Source: Bradyrhizobium sp.
GTDB lineage: Bacteria > Pseudomonadota > Alphaproteobacteria > Rhizobiales > Xanthobacteraceae
NCBI GenBank assembly: GCA_028290305.1
Contig: JAQGKC010000109.1
Coordinates: forward strand, 1 to 64,000
Length of the DNA stretch: 64,000 bases
Direction: 5' to 3'
Shown here: positions 54,324 through 63,430 of the stretch, piece by piece
Layout of the letters: each line of letters starts with the position of its first letter
Position numbering within the stretch: position 1 is the first letter of the stretch
Program-made: the position numbers and the translations under genes
Notes under the pieces: generated by a model
Seen by the model: only the letters and a program-made list of their open reading frames with translations
What the model was told of the DNA's origin: nothing
Databases searched by the model: none

Positions 54324-54608
54324 TTATTCCACGTCGATGTCCTCCAGCTTCAGCCCACGTCCGGCAAGCAGACTGCTGCGCGCCTGCTCGATCCGACGCA
54401 AGAAGCGGGGATCGTTTTGCAGTCGATACTCGAACCAGTCTTCCTCCGATTCGAAACCGATCAGCACGCCAGTCGGCTTGCCGTGGCGTGTGATGACGAT
54501 CTCCTGCGTTTCGGCCTCGCGAAGATACCGGGATAAATCATCCTTGATGTCGGACAGCGCAACTTCCTTGGTCGCCTTCACTCCGGATTTGCGAATTGTG
54601 CGAGCCAT
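54324..54608 (-). CDS. Phd/YefM-type antitoxin
   Basis: The product is 94 residues. The N-terminal DNA-binding fold carries VALSDIKDDLSRYLREAET, then QEIVITRHGKPTGVLIGFES, the Phd/YefM core, followed by an acidic tail that would wrap the toxin. It follows a truncated RelE toxin frame that continues 71 bases into it. With its toxin broken, it may be an orphan antitoxin or autorepressor. Confidence 0.82.
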   Translation of the reverse strand: MARTIRKSGVKATKEVALSDIKDDLSRYLREAETQEIVITRHGKPTGVLIGFESEEDWFEYRLQNDPRFLRRIEQARSSLLAGRGLKLEDIDVE

Positions 54609-54777
54609 ACGCTTGCCCCTGTTTGGAAACGATCGCCAAAACCTGGACGGTCGTGTCTGTCACATCATAAAATATTCTTACATCGCCGACGCGAAGCCGA
54701 TATTGGGGCTGACGGAGTCCACGCAATCGCTTGATCCGGCTCCGGCTCAGTCTGCAGTTCCGCAGCCTACTGCAGAT
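54607..54777 (-). pseudogene. Truncated RelE/ParE toxin remnant
   Basis: The minus-strand frame reads RLRNCRLSRSRIKRLRGLRQ, then PQYRLRVGDVRIFYDVTDTT and VQVLAIVSK. This is the C-terminal half of a RelE-fold toxin (R-L-R-G-L...Y-R-L-R-V-G-D-x-R-I-F-Y-D-V). The N-terminal half is missing: upstream codons are unrelated and run into a palindromic repeat. The frame also lacks its normal stop and runs on to 54538 inside the antitoxin gene. Not functional as read. Confidence 0.68.
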
Positions 54778-54810
54778 CTGGTTTGCTCGGCGATCGGAAA
54801 AAATCCGTGG

Positions 54811-54833
54811 ATGCCCGGCCGAAAGCCGGGCAT
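54811..54833. repeat. 9-bp hairpin repeat
   Basis: ATGCCCGGC and GCCGGGCAT pair around CGAAA. It sits where the missing toxin N-terminus would lie, 30 bases before recG, and is a short dispersed-repeat type common in Bradyrhizobium. Confidence 0.7.
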
Positions 54834-54862
54834 GAGGGGCAGGAACGGTTTTAGGTTTCCAA

Positions 54863-56971
54863 ATGCGCCCTGCTCTGCTCAATCCACTGTTTGCGCCGGT
54901 GACCAGCCTTGCTGGCGTCGGGCCGAAGCAGGACAAACTGTTCCGCTATCTGCTTGGCCGCGATGAGACGCCGCGCCTCGTCGATCTCTTGCTGCATTTG
55001 CCGTCAAGCGTGATCGATCGCCGCGCGCGGCCGAAAATCCGCGACGCGGTGCCGGGAACCGTGGTGACGCTGGAAGTGACGGTCGACCGGCATCGCCCGA
55101 CGCCGGGGCGCAACGCGCGTGCACCGCATCTGGTCTATGCCAGCGACGACACCGGCGACGTGGTGCTGACCTATTTTCGCGCGCAGCCGGGCTATGTCGA
55201 GAAGTTGCTGCCGGTCGGCGCCAAGCGCTACGTCTCCGGCACCGCGCAGATGTACGATGGTACCCTGCAGATCACGCACCCCGACCGCGTGGTGGATGAA
55301 GAGGGTTTCGCAAAACTGTCGGGCATCGATCCCGTTTATCCGCTGACCGAGGGACTGGCGCTGGGCTCGCTGCGGCGCGCGATGGCGCAGGCGCTGCAAA
55401 AGCTGCCGGACCTGCCGGAATGGATCAGCCCGGAGGTGATCCGCCGCTGCAAATTTCCGCCGATCGCGCAAGCACTGAACCGCGTGCATGTGCCGGTCGA
55501 GATGACGGATATCCTGCCCGATGGTCCGTTTTGGTCGCGGCTTGCGTTCGACGAATTGCTGGCCGGTCAACTGGCACTGGCGCTGGTGCGCGCGCAGTTG
55601 CGCCGTCCGGCGGGCGACCGCCATGCCGGCGACGGCCATCTGCGCAACAAGATCATCGACGCGCTGCCCTATTCGCTGACATCGTCGCAGCAGCAAGCCG
55701 CTGCGGCGATATCGGACGATCTGCGTCAATCCGTGCGCATGCTCAGGCTGCTGCAGGGCGATGTCGGATCCGGCAAGACGGTGGTGGCGCTGCTCGCGGC
55801 TGCCGCCGTCACCGAGGTCGGCAAGCAAGCCGCGCTGATGGCGCCCACGGAAATCCTGGCGCGCCAGCACATCAAGACCATCACGCCGCTGGCCGAGCGC
55901 GCCGGCCTCAAGGTCGCAATCCTGACCGGGCGTGAAAAGGGCAAGGAGCGGCGGGAACTCCTGGCGCGGCTCGAGGCCGGCGAGATCGATTTGCTGGTCG
56001 GCACCCACGCGCTGATTCAGGACGACGTCGTGTTCAAAGCACTGGCGCTGGCCGTGGTCGATGAACAACATCGCTTCGGCGTGCGCGAGCGCCTGGCACT
56101 GACCGCCAAAGGCGACGCCGTCGATGTGCTGGTGCTCAGCGCAACGCCGATCCCGCGCACGCTGGTACTGACTTATTTCGGCGACATGGATGTCTCGGAA
56201 TTGCGTGAGAAGCCGGCCGGACGGCAGCCGATCGATACCCGTGCAATGCCGGCCAGCCGTCTCAACGAGGTGGTCGACGCCGTCGGCCGCGCTCTATCGG
56301 CGGGTAAGTTGGTCTACTGGATCTGCCCGCTGGTGGAGGAATCCGAGGCGGAGGGCATCGATCACCTGACCAACGCTACCGAACGGTTCGAGAGCCTGCA
56401 AAAGCGCTTCGGCGATCGCGTCGGTCTGGTGCACGGCCAGATGAAAGGCGCGGAGAAAGACCGCGTGATGGCGCAGTTCGCCGCCCACGAAATCGGTCTG
56501 CTGGTGGCGACGACGGTGGTTGAAGTCGGCGTCGATGTTCCCGCCGCGACCATCATGGTGATCGAGAACGCCGAGCGCTTTGGGCTGGCGCAATTACATC
56601 AATTGCGCGGCCGCATCGGTCGCGGCTCCGAAGCCTCGACCTGTCTGTTGCTCTATAAAGAGCCGTTGAACGAGATGTCCAAGGCGCGGCTCAAGGTTAT
56701 CCGCGAAACCACCGACGGTTTTCGGATCGCGGAAGAAGATCTCAAGTTGCGCGGCGAAGGCGATGTGCTCGGTGTCAGGCAGAGCGGCCTGCCCGGCTAT
56801 CGCATCGCGCGCTCCGAGGTGCACGGCCAGCTCATCACGCAGGCGCGCGACGAAGCGCTGCGCATCATGAAGGACAATCCGAAATTGACCGGCGAGCGCG
56901 GCGAGGCCCTGCGCTGCCTGCTCTATCTGTACGAGCGCGATGAAGCGCTGCCGCTGCTTGGGGCGGGATAA
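54863..56971 (+). CDS. recG: ATP-dependent DNA helicase RecG
   Basis: The product is 702 residues. The N-terminal wedge domain (SLAGVGPKQDKLFRYLLGR) is followed by a superfamily 2 helicase with Walker A GDVGSGKT (~299), the DEQH box VVDEQHRFG (~398) and helicase C with TTVVEVGVDVPAATIMVIENAERFGLAQLHQLRGRIGR. It processes stalled forks and branched DNA. A REP copy follows at 56985. Confidence 0.96.
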   Translation: MRPALLNPLFAPVTSLAGVGPKQDKLFRYLLGRDETPRLVDLLLHLPSSVIDRRARPKIRDAVPGTVVTLEVTVDRHRPTPGRNARAPHLVYASDDTGDVVLTYFRAQPGYVEKLLPVGAKRYVSGTAQMYDGTLQITHPDRVVDEEGFAKLSGIDPVYPLTEGLALGSLRRAMAQALQKLPDLPEWISPEVIRRCKFPPIAQALNRVHVPVEMTDILPDGPFWSRLAFDELLAGQLALALVRAQLRRPAGDRHAGDGHLRNKIIDALPYSLTSSQQQAAAAISDDLRQSVRMLRLLQGDVGSGKTVVALLAAAAVTEVGKQAALMAPTEILARQHIKTITPLAERAGLKVAILTGREKGKERRELLARLEAGEIDLLVGTHALIQDDVVFKALALAVVDEQHRFGVRERLALTAKGDAVDVLVLSATPIPRTLVLTYFGDMDVSELREKPAGRQPIDTRAMPASRLNEVVDAVGRALSAGKLVYWICPLVEESEAEGIDHLTNATERFESLQKRFGDRVGLVHGQMKGAEKDRVMAQFAAHEIGLLVATTVVEVGVDVPAATIMVIENAERFGLAQLHQLRGRIGRGSEASTCLLLYKEPLNEMSKARLKVIRETTDGFRIAEEDLKLRGEGDVLGVRQSGLPGYRIARSEVHGQLITQARDEALRIMKDNPKLTGERGEALRCLLYLYERDEALPLLGAG

Positions 56972-56984
56972 AACCCTCTCAACC

Positions 56985-57069
56985 GTCATTGCGAGCGAAG
57001 CGAAGCAATCCATCTTGCCGCGGAAAAAGAAAAAATGGATTGCTTCGTCGCTTTGCTCCTCGCAATGAC
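56985..57069. repeat. REP-like palindromic element, copy 3
   Basis: GTCATTGCGAGCGAAGCGAAG opens and TGGATTGCTTCGTCGCTTTG, CTCCTCGCAATGAC close it, with an A-rich spacer. It lies between the convergent recG and DUF502 genes. Nearly identical arms to the copy at 53417. Confidence 0.87.
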
Positions 57070-57089
57070 GGCGTATTACAATTCCAGCA

Positions 57090-57899
57090 TCAATCCACCT
57101 TCGCCGGCACCGGCTGCAGCGAGGCTGAATTCGCAACGCGCGCGGCATTCGCCATCCCCGCCAAGGCGGCGATCTTCTTTTGCGGGTCGGAGCCGGGCTG
57201 AACCACGCCGGCGGACATGATCAGGGTCGCTGCGTCCTCGGCGCTCATGTCGATTTCGATGATCTTGCTCTTGGGCACGTAGAAGAAGAAACCCGTGGTC
57301 GGGTTCGGCGCGCAGGGCAGGAACACCGAAATGTGTTCCTCCTGGCCGGGCAGATTGTTGGCGATCTCCACGCTCGGCGCCTGCGAGATCAGCACGATCG
57401 ACCACATGCCCGGCGACGGAAATTCAACGAGGCCGACCCGGCGGAAGCTCGATCCCTGCCCCGAAAACAGCGTCTCGAACACTTGCTTCAGGCCACGATA
57501 GATCGCGCGCACGATAGGCATGCGCCCGAGCAGCTTCTCGCCGAGATCGACCAGCGTCCGCCCGATCAAATTGTGAGTCAGAAAGCCCAGCAGTGTCAGC
57601 GCAATCACGGCAACGACGAGTCCCGAGCCCGGCAGTCCGAACGGCAGATAGGTTTCGGGGCGATAGGCGACGGGAACAAACGGGCGCACCAGCCCATCGA
57701 CCCAGGTCACAAACCACCAGGTCAGGTAGAAGGTGATCGCGACCGGGCCGGCAACGATCAGACCGGTCAAAAAGTAGTTGCGGAACCGGGCCGTAAAGCC
57801 CCGCGGGGCAACCGGGGGGAGTTCCGCCGGGGGCACGGGCGGGAGCAGATCGTCGCGGTTCATCGGTTTTCCAGGGTCAGTCAGAACGGCCATCGCCAA
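57090..57899 (-). CDS. DUF502-family membrane protein
   Basis: The product is 269 residues; an ATG at 57863 (MNRDDL) is another possible start. Two membrane helices (YFLTGLIVAGPVAITFYLTWW and LVVAVIALTLLGFLTHNLIG) are followed by the conserved block LLGRMPIVRAIYRGLKQVFETL and a soluble domain with MSAEDAATLIMSAGVVQP. Biochemical role is unknown. Its place between recG and glmS is conserved in the group. Confidence 0.88.
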   Translation of the reverse strand: MAMAVLTDPGKPMNRDDLLPPVPPAELPPVAPRGFTARFRNYFLTGLIVAGPVAITFYLTWWFVTWVDGLVRPFVPVAYRPETYLPFGLPGSGLVVAVIALTLLGFLTHNLIGRTLVDLGEKLLGRMPIVRAIYRGLKQVFETLFSGQGSSFRRVGLVEFPSPGMWSIVLISQAPSVEIANNLPGQEEHISVFLPCAPNPTTGFFFYVPKSKIIEIDMSAEDAATLIMSAGVVQPGSDPQKKIAALAGMANAARVANSASLQPVPAKVD

Positions 57900-57962
57900 A
57901 CGTCAGCTAAGCCATCCTAGCAGACTTTTGAAGACCCAATGCGGCCACAGCCGGGGTGCGAC

Positions 57963-59789
57963 TTATTCGACGGTTACCGATTTCGCCAGATTTCTAGGCT
58001 GGTCGACGTCGGTGCCCATGATAACGGCGGTATGATAGGCCAGCAACTGCACGGGAACGGCATAAACCATCGGCGTGAAGGTCGCCGCCATGTCGGGCAG
58101 CACGATCGTCACCAGCGATTCGATGGTGGCTTCCGCGGCCCCCTTGGCGTCGGTCATCAGAATGATCTTGCCGCCGCGGGCCGCGACTTCCTGCATGTTG
58201 GAGACGGTCTTCTCGAACACCCGGTCGAACGGCGCGATCACCACGACCGGCATATTCTCGTCGATCAGCGCGATCGGCCCGTGCTTGAGTTCGCCGGCGG
58301 CGTAGCCTTCGGCATGGATGTAGGAGATTTCCTTCAGCTTGAGCGCGCCTTCCAGCGCCAGGGGATAGCTGGTGCCGCGGCCGAGATAGAGCACGTCTTT
58401 GGATTTGGAGATATCGCGCGCGAGCTTCTCGATCTGCGGCTCGGTGGCGAGCGCGGCTGCCATCAAACGCGGAATTTCCACCAGGCCATGCACAAGCCTG
58501 GTTTCATCGGTCTCGGACAACTCGCCGCGCGCCCTGCCCGCCGCCACCGCCATCGCGGCCAGCACCATCAACTGGCACGTGAAAGCCTTGGTCGAGGCGA
58601 CGCCAATCTCGGGTCCGGCCAGCGTCGGCAGCACGGTCTCGCTTTCGCGCGCGATCGTCGAGGTCGGCACGTTGACCACGGAGAGCGTGTGTACGCCCTG
58701 CGCTTTTGCATAGCGCAGCGCCGCCAGCGTATCGGCGGTCTCGCCGGATTGCGAGATGAAGATCGCGAGATCGCCCTTGTGCAGTGGCGCCTCGCGGTAG
58801 CGAAATTCCGAGGCGACATCGAGCTCGACAGGCACGCGGCTTAAACGTTCGAACCAGTATTTGGCGACGTAACCCGCATAGCTGGCGGTGCCACAGGCAA
58901 CGATCGAGATACGCTGGACGTCTTTGAAATCGAACGGCAGGTTCAACGGCAATTTAACCCGTTCAGTCGCCATGTCGACGTAACGCGCCAAGGTATGACC
59001 GACCACTTCGGGCTGCTCATGAATTTCCTTGGCCATGAAGTGGCGATAGTTCGCCTTGTCGACCAGGAACGACGACGCGCCGGATTTCAGTACATCGCGA
59101 TTCACCATCGCGCCCTGCTCGTCATAGATCACGCCGACTTCGCGGGTCAAAACCACCCAGTCGCCGTCCTCAAGATAGCTGATGGTATCGGTAAACGGCG
59201 CAAGCGCAATCGCATCCGAGCCGAGATACATCTCGCCGTCGCCATGGCCGATCGCCAGCGGCGAGCCCTTGCGGGCGCCGATCATCAGATCGCTGTGGCC
59301 TTTGAACAGGAACGCCAGCGCGAACGCGCCACGCAACTGCGGCAGCGACGCCTTCACCGCTTCCTGCGGCGAAGCCCCCTTGAGGATGTAGGAATTGACC
59401 AGATGCGCGACGACCTCGGTGTCGGTCTCGCTGGAGAATTTCGCGCCCTGTTTTTCGAGCATCTGCCGGAGTTCGCGGAAATTCTCGATGATGCCGTTGT
59501 GAACCACGGCGACATTGTCGGTCGCGTGTGGATGCGCGTTGTTCTCGTTCGGCTTGCCATGGGTGGCCCAGCGGGTGTGTCCGATTCCGGTATGACCCGC
59601 GAGTGGTTCGGCCTTCAACCGCGCTTCGAGGTTCTTGAGCTTGCCTTCGGCGCGGCGGCGATCGAGATGGTCGCCTTCCAGCGTGGCAACGCCGGCGGAA
59701 TCATAGCCGCGATATTCGAGGCGCTTGAGCGAATCCACCAATTGCTCCGCGACCGGGGCGCGACCGAGAATGCCGATAATGCCGCACAT
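57963..59789 (-). CDS. glmS: Glutamine-fructose-6-phosphate aminotransferase
   Basis: The product is 608 residues from the ATG at 59789, which places the catalytic Cys2 next to Met (MCGIIGILG). The glutaminase domain has GIGHTRWATHG and the two SIS domains bind fructose-6-phosphate (SQSGETADTLAALR; DEGxx-like blocks). It makes glucosamine-6-phosphate, the first step toward UDP-GlcNAc for cell wall and Nod-type polysaccharides. glmU follows upstream on the same strand, so both may be co-regulated. Confidence 0.97.
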   Translation of the reverse strand: MCGIIGILGRAPVAEQLVDSLKRLEYRGYDSAGVATLEGDHLDRRRAEGKLKNLEARLKAEPLAGHTGIGHTRWATHGKPNENNAHPHATDNVAVVHNGIIENFRELRQMLEKQGAKFSSETDTEVVAHLVNSYILKGASPQEAVKASLPQLRGAFALAFLFKGHSDLMIGARKGSPLAIGHGDGEMYLGSDAIALAPFTDTISYLEDGDWVVLTREVGVIYDEQGAMVNRDVLKSGASSFLVDKANYRHFMAKEIHEQPEVVGHTLARYVDMATERVKLPLNLPFDFKDVQRISIVACGTASYAGYVAKYWFERLSRVPVELDVASEFRYREAPLHKGDLAIFISQSGETADTLAALRYAKAQGVHTLSVVNVPTSTIARESETVLPTLAGPEIGVASTKAFTCQLMVLAAMAVAAGRARGELSETDETRLVHGLVEIPRLMAAALATEPQIEKLARDISKSKDVLYLGRGTSYPLALEGALKLKEISYIHAEGYAAGELKHGPIALIDENMPVVVIAPFDRVFEKTVSNMQEVAARGGKIILMTDAKGAAEATIESLVTIVLPDMAATFTPMVYAVPVQLLAYHTAVIMGTDVDQPRNLAKSVTVE

Positions 59790-59927
59790 GCGGATCAATA
59801 GCTCCAAATCGAACGAAAATTGTCAAAAAGACGCCAGCTTCTCTTAACGAGTATCGCTGTTGCTGAGATACTCAATAATTATTGCCGATTGAAACAGCGT
59901 TAAGCCGAAAGCTTAACAAGGTCGCTG

Positions 59928-61286
59928 TTAACTGTCCTTCGGCGTCTTGTCGCGTGTTTTCATCTCGCGATATCGCGCCGCTCCGCCTTCGCGGTTGATC
60001 TGCTCGCTGCGCTCCACGGCCAGCGCATCGTCGGGCACGTCGCGGGTGATCACCGAGCCCGAACCGATATAGGCGCCGTTGCCGATTTTCACCGGCGCCA
60101 CCAGCGAGGAATTGGTACCGACGAATGCGCCGGCGCCGATCTGGGTCTTGTGCTTGCTGAAGCCATCATAGTTGCAGGTGATGGTGCCCGCGCCGAGGTT
60201 GGCGTTAGCACCGACATGGGCATCACCGACGTAAGAGAGGTGGTTGACCTTGGCGCCGGCTTCAAGGATCGCGGCTTTGGTCTCGACGAAATTGCCGATC
60301 CGCACGCCCTCGCCCAGCGAAGTTCCTGGCCGCAGCCGCGCATAGGGGCCGACAGACGCGTTCTTGCCGATCGATGCCTGCACGATGTGGGAAAACGAAT
60401 GGATCACCGCGCCGTCGGCGATGGAGACGCCGGGACCGATCACCACAAACGGTTCGATCGTCACGTCACTGCCGAAGCTCGTATCTGCGGCGAGGTAAAC
60501 CGTATCAGGTGCAATCATCGTCACGCCGGCGTCGAGCGCTGCCTTGCGCAGCCGCGCCTGCATGACCTGCTCGGCCTCGGCGAGCTGGGCCTTGGTGTTG
60601 ATGCCGCGCACTTCATCCTCGCTGGTTTCGATCACGACGGCCTCCAATCCCAACTCTCGAACGATGGCAACTGCGTCGGTCAGATAATACTCGCCCTTGC
60701 TGTTGGCATTACCGATTTTTTCGATGATCTCGAGCGCCTTGCGACCATCGAACGCCATCACGCCGGCATTGCAGAGCTTGATAGCACGTTCGCTCGCGCT
60801 GGCGTCGGCCTGCTCGCGGATCGCGACCAGACGATCGCCCTCCACGACAAGCCTGCCGTAGCCGGTCGGATCGGCGGCGCGAAAGCCGAGCACGGCAAGC
60901 GTCGCGCCGTTTTTTAAAGGCTCGCGCAAACGCGCGAACGTTTCGGCCGAAATCAATGGCGTATCGCCGAACGCGACCAGCAGATCGTCCGCGCCGCGGG
61001 CCATGGCCTCGCGGGCCGCCAGCACCGCATGCGCGGTGCCGAGACGCTCGCACTGAACGAACGTCGCCGCGTCCGGTCGCACGCGTTTGACCTCTGCAGC
61101 AACAGCCCCGTGGGCCGGCCCGATGACCACGGCAAGGAAGGCGCCGGCTCCCCTTGGGGCGGCCTCGAGCACGTGCGACAGCAGCGATTGGCCGGCTACG
61201 GGATGCAGGACCTTTGGCAGCGCCGAGCGCATGCGTGTGCCCTCGCCGGCCGCGAGCACGATGGTCAGGCTGGTTCTGCCGGTCAT
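59928..61286 (-). CDS. glmU: Bifunctional UDP-GlcNAc synthesis enzyme GlmU
   Basis: The product is 452 residues. The uridylyltransferase half starts [21 protein letters not shown]; the acetyltransferase half is a left-handed beta-helix of hexapeptide repeats ([37 protein letters not shown]). It acetylates glucosamine-1-phosphate and adds UMP to give UDP-GlcNAc. Divergent from the gene at 61462 with 175 bases between. Confidence 0.97.
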   Translation of the reverse strand: MTGRTSLTIVLAAGEGTRMRSALPKVLHPVAGQSLLSHVLEAAPRGAGAFLAVVIGPAHGAVAAEVKRVRPDAATFVQCERLGTAHAVLAAREAMARGADDLLVAFGDTPLISAETFARLREPLKNGATLAVLGFRAADPTGYGRLVVEGDRLVAIREQADASASERAIKLCNAGVMAFDGRKALEIIEKIGNANSKGEYYLTDAVAIVRELGLEAVVIETSEDEVRGINTKAQLAEAEQVMQARLRKAALDAGVTMIAPDTVYLAADTSFGSDVTIEPFVVIGPGVSIADGAVIHSFSHIVQASIGKNASVGPYARLRPGTSLGEGVRIGNFVETKAAILEAGAKVNHLSYVGDAHVGANANLGAGTITCNYDGFSKHKTQIGAGAFVGTNSSLVAPVKIGNGAYIGSGSVITRDVPDDALAVERSEQINREGGAARYREMKTRDKTPKDS

Positions 61287-61461
61287 CCGAATCCTAGGCT
61301 TAGCGGCGACGGTTGCACGCCGATGTTGTCATAAAACGTTTGAGCCGGAGTGGAAACCCGATTCGCCCCGGCAACACGCGCGGACTCAGGCTCACGATGC
61401 ATTTCCTGTTAATGTTTGCCGGGTGATTCGGCGGGGGCCTCGGGAGGGCCGAAGAAGTCTT

Positions 61462-62925
61462 ATGGCAAAGGTGGCAAAGGATTCCGACCAGCGGGCTGGC
61501 AGTTTCGAGAATGAGAACACCGGCGGCTTGCTGACCGGATTTCTGGCAGAGGAGGAACATTTCGACCGCCGCGGGCTGTTGCGGCTCGGGACGTGGGGCG
61601 CTGCCTCGGTCGGCGCGGTCATCGTCGCGATACTCGCCAACCAGTCCTCAATGAGATTGCGGCGCGACGAGGTCGCTGCGGTCGATCTGACGCGGCAGTC
61701 GCAACAGATCCAGTCAGTTGCCAAGGAAAGCCAGAACGAGACGCGGCGGCTGGCAGCCGCCATCGATACCCTCAACGGCGACCGCGACCGGCTGTACTCC
61801 CGCGTCACTGTTCTGGAACAGGGGCTGGATTCGGTGACCGGTGCGATTGCGCGGCAAAGTGCAGCGGCGGCTTCGCCGCAAGCCACCTCCCAGTCCGCTG
61901 CGACGGCCGCGCCGCAGCCGGCAGCGCAAAATCCGACACCTCCCCCGGTTGTAACTCCGGTAGCGACGACGGTGGCGGCGCCAGCGGAAAAACCGAGGGC
62001 GGAAGCCAAACCTCCGGAGCCAAGCCCGGCGACGGTTGCATCCGTTGAACACAGTGCCTCAGAACACAGTGCCTCAACCGCACCGGCAGCGACGCCGGCA
62101 ACACCGCTCATGGCGTCGAAATCGATGATGGCTCCGCCGGATGCCGCGGCTGGAAAACTGATCGAACCCGAAGCGCCGGCGAAAGCCGTCACCGCGGCGC
62201 CTTTGCCTGCGCCCGTGGCCGAAGCAGTAGCGCCGGTTCCTGTCGCGTCGTCGGCTCCGCCCGCTGACAACGCCGGGCCGGATGCGCAGGCGACGCCGCC
62301 CAAGCTCGCGGTCCAGCGAACCGAATTTGGCGTCGACGTTGGCGGCGCAAATTCGGTCGGCGGCTTGCGCGCGTTGTGGCGAGGCCTGCTCAAATCGAGA
62401 TCGAATGCGCCGCTGGCGGCGCTGCACCCGATCATCGTGGTGAAGGAAGGCAGCAACGGGCTCGGCATGCAGCTAAGGCTGGTGGCCGGGCCGCTCGGCG
62501 ATGCCGCCGCGGCGGCGAAAATATGTGCGGTCATGAATGAAAACGAACGGACCTGCGAGACCGCCGTGTTCGATGGTCAACGCCTTGCCATGAGGACCGA
62601 TGATGCGCCCGCTTCAGCCGATCAAGCTTCCGCCAAGTCCACTTCCGCCAAGTCCACTTCCGTTAAGCCCGATCCGATCAAGTCCGACCTGACCAAATCC
62701 GATTCTGCCAAATCTGATTCGGCCAAATCTGATTCGGCCAAGTCCGATCCAATCAAGTCCGATCCAATCAAGCCCGATGCGGCTAAATCCGCATCATCAG
62801 CGAAGCCGGCTTCAACCAGGCAATACTCGCACCATCGAAGCTATCCGAAGAAGCCGGCGGTGGTGGTTGAGGAACCCAAAAAGCCCGAACCCACTACGCT
62901 GTCGTCGTTCTTCGGCAGGCGATAG
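61462..62925 (+). CDS. Membrane-anchored protein with repetitive Lys/Ser/Asp tail
   Basis: The product is 487 residues from the ATG at 61462; the upstream frame overlaps glmU and is not used. One membrane helix (~52-70) follows a cytoplasmic start. The middle has a coiled coil (QSQQIQSVAKESQNETRRLA), a long Ala/Pro/Thr linker and a small domain with two cysteines (KICAVMNENERTCETAVFDG). The tail holds tandem K-S-x-S-A/K-S-D units. The small domain likely lies in the periplasm and binds another envelope component (inference). Confidence 0.82.
   Translation: MAKVAKDSDQRAGSFENENTGGLLTGFLAEEEHFDRRGLLRLGTWGAASVGAVIVAILANQSSMRLRRDEVAAVDLTRQSQQIQSVAKESQNETRRLAAAIDTLNGDRDRLYSRVTVLEQGLDSVTGAIARQSAAAASPQATSQSAATAAPQPAAQNPTPPPVVTPVATTVAAPAEKPRAEAKPPEPSPATVASVEHSASEHSASTAPAATPATPLMASKSMMAPPDAAAGKLIEPEAPAKAVTAAPLPAPVAEAVAPVPVASSAPPADNAGPDAQATPPKLAVQRTEFGVDVGGANSVGGLRALWRGLLKSRSNAPLAALHPIIVVKEGSNGLGMQLRLVAGPLGDAAAAAKICAVMNENERTCETAVFDGQRLAMRTDDAPASADQASAKSTSAKSTSVKPDPIKSDLTKSDSAKSDSAKSDSAKSDPIKSDPIKPDAAKSASSAKPASTRQYSHHRSYPKKPAVVVEEPKKPEPTTLSSFFGRR
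62632..62800 (+). repeat. 15-bp-unit tandem repeat coding a K-S-D-x-x tail
   Basis: About eleven near-identical 15-base units (AAGTCC/AAATCYGAYYCGGCC types) run head to tail in frame and code K-S-D-S-A or K-S-D-P-I units. The period is a multiple of three, so changes in copy number keep the frame. Coordinates are approximate at both ends. Confidence 0.75.
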
Positions 62926-63049
62926 GCGATCGAATAAGGCACGCTGCTGCAATATGTTGCGGCGGATTTTTGATGTGACTTCATGAAAATTGTGAGCCCG
63001 CAACACGCGCCGGGTTGTCCAGCCCCGCATTCCCGACCATATTCGCCCC

Positions 63050-63430
63050 ATGAAAAAAGTCCCGTTCCGGCTGACGCCCTACCAGGTCCAGTGGCTGCTG
63101 ATCGTCGGTTTTGCCACCGTCGGTTACGCGCTTTACCTGCGCTATCTCGCGATCGAGCTCTCGACGGTGGCGCTGGCCTGCGATGCCGGCTTGCAGACCA
63201 TGTTGTGCAAAACCCGGGTACTGGCGACGTACCTGTTCCGCAATTCGGTGTTCGGCGTCGTCGCGCTCATCATCGCGACACTTCACGTCATCCGGCCGTC
63301 GATCGTTTTGCTCACCGGTGGGCTGATCGCCGCCGGGTTTGGCATCGTGCTCTACAATATCGGCCTGTCGGGTCTCGCGATCGGGCTGCTTATTTTAGGA
63401 TTTGCAAGGCCCGCGCCCGCCACAGCGTAA
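63050..63430 (+). CDS. Small integral membrane protein, 126 aa
   Basis: The product has four predicted helices: WLLIVGFATVGYALYLRYLA, LFRNSVFGVVALIIATLHVI, SIVLLTGGLIAAGFGIVLYN and LSGLAIGLLILGF. Cysteines (ALACDAGLQTMLCKTR) face one side. No family name can be given. Its 3' end overlaps the convergent glucan synthase gene by 41 bases. Confidence 0.75.
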   Translation: MKKVPFRLTPYQVQWLLIVGFATVGYALYLRYLAIELSTVALACDAGLQTMLCKTRVLATYLFRNSVFGVVALIIATLHVIRPSIVLLTGGLIAAGFGIVLYNIGLSGLAIGLLILGFARPAPATA

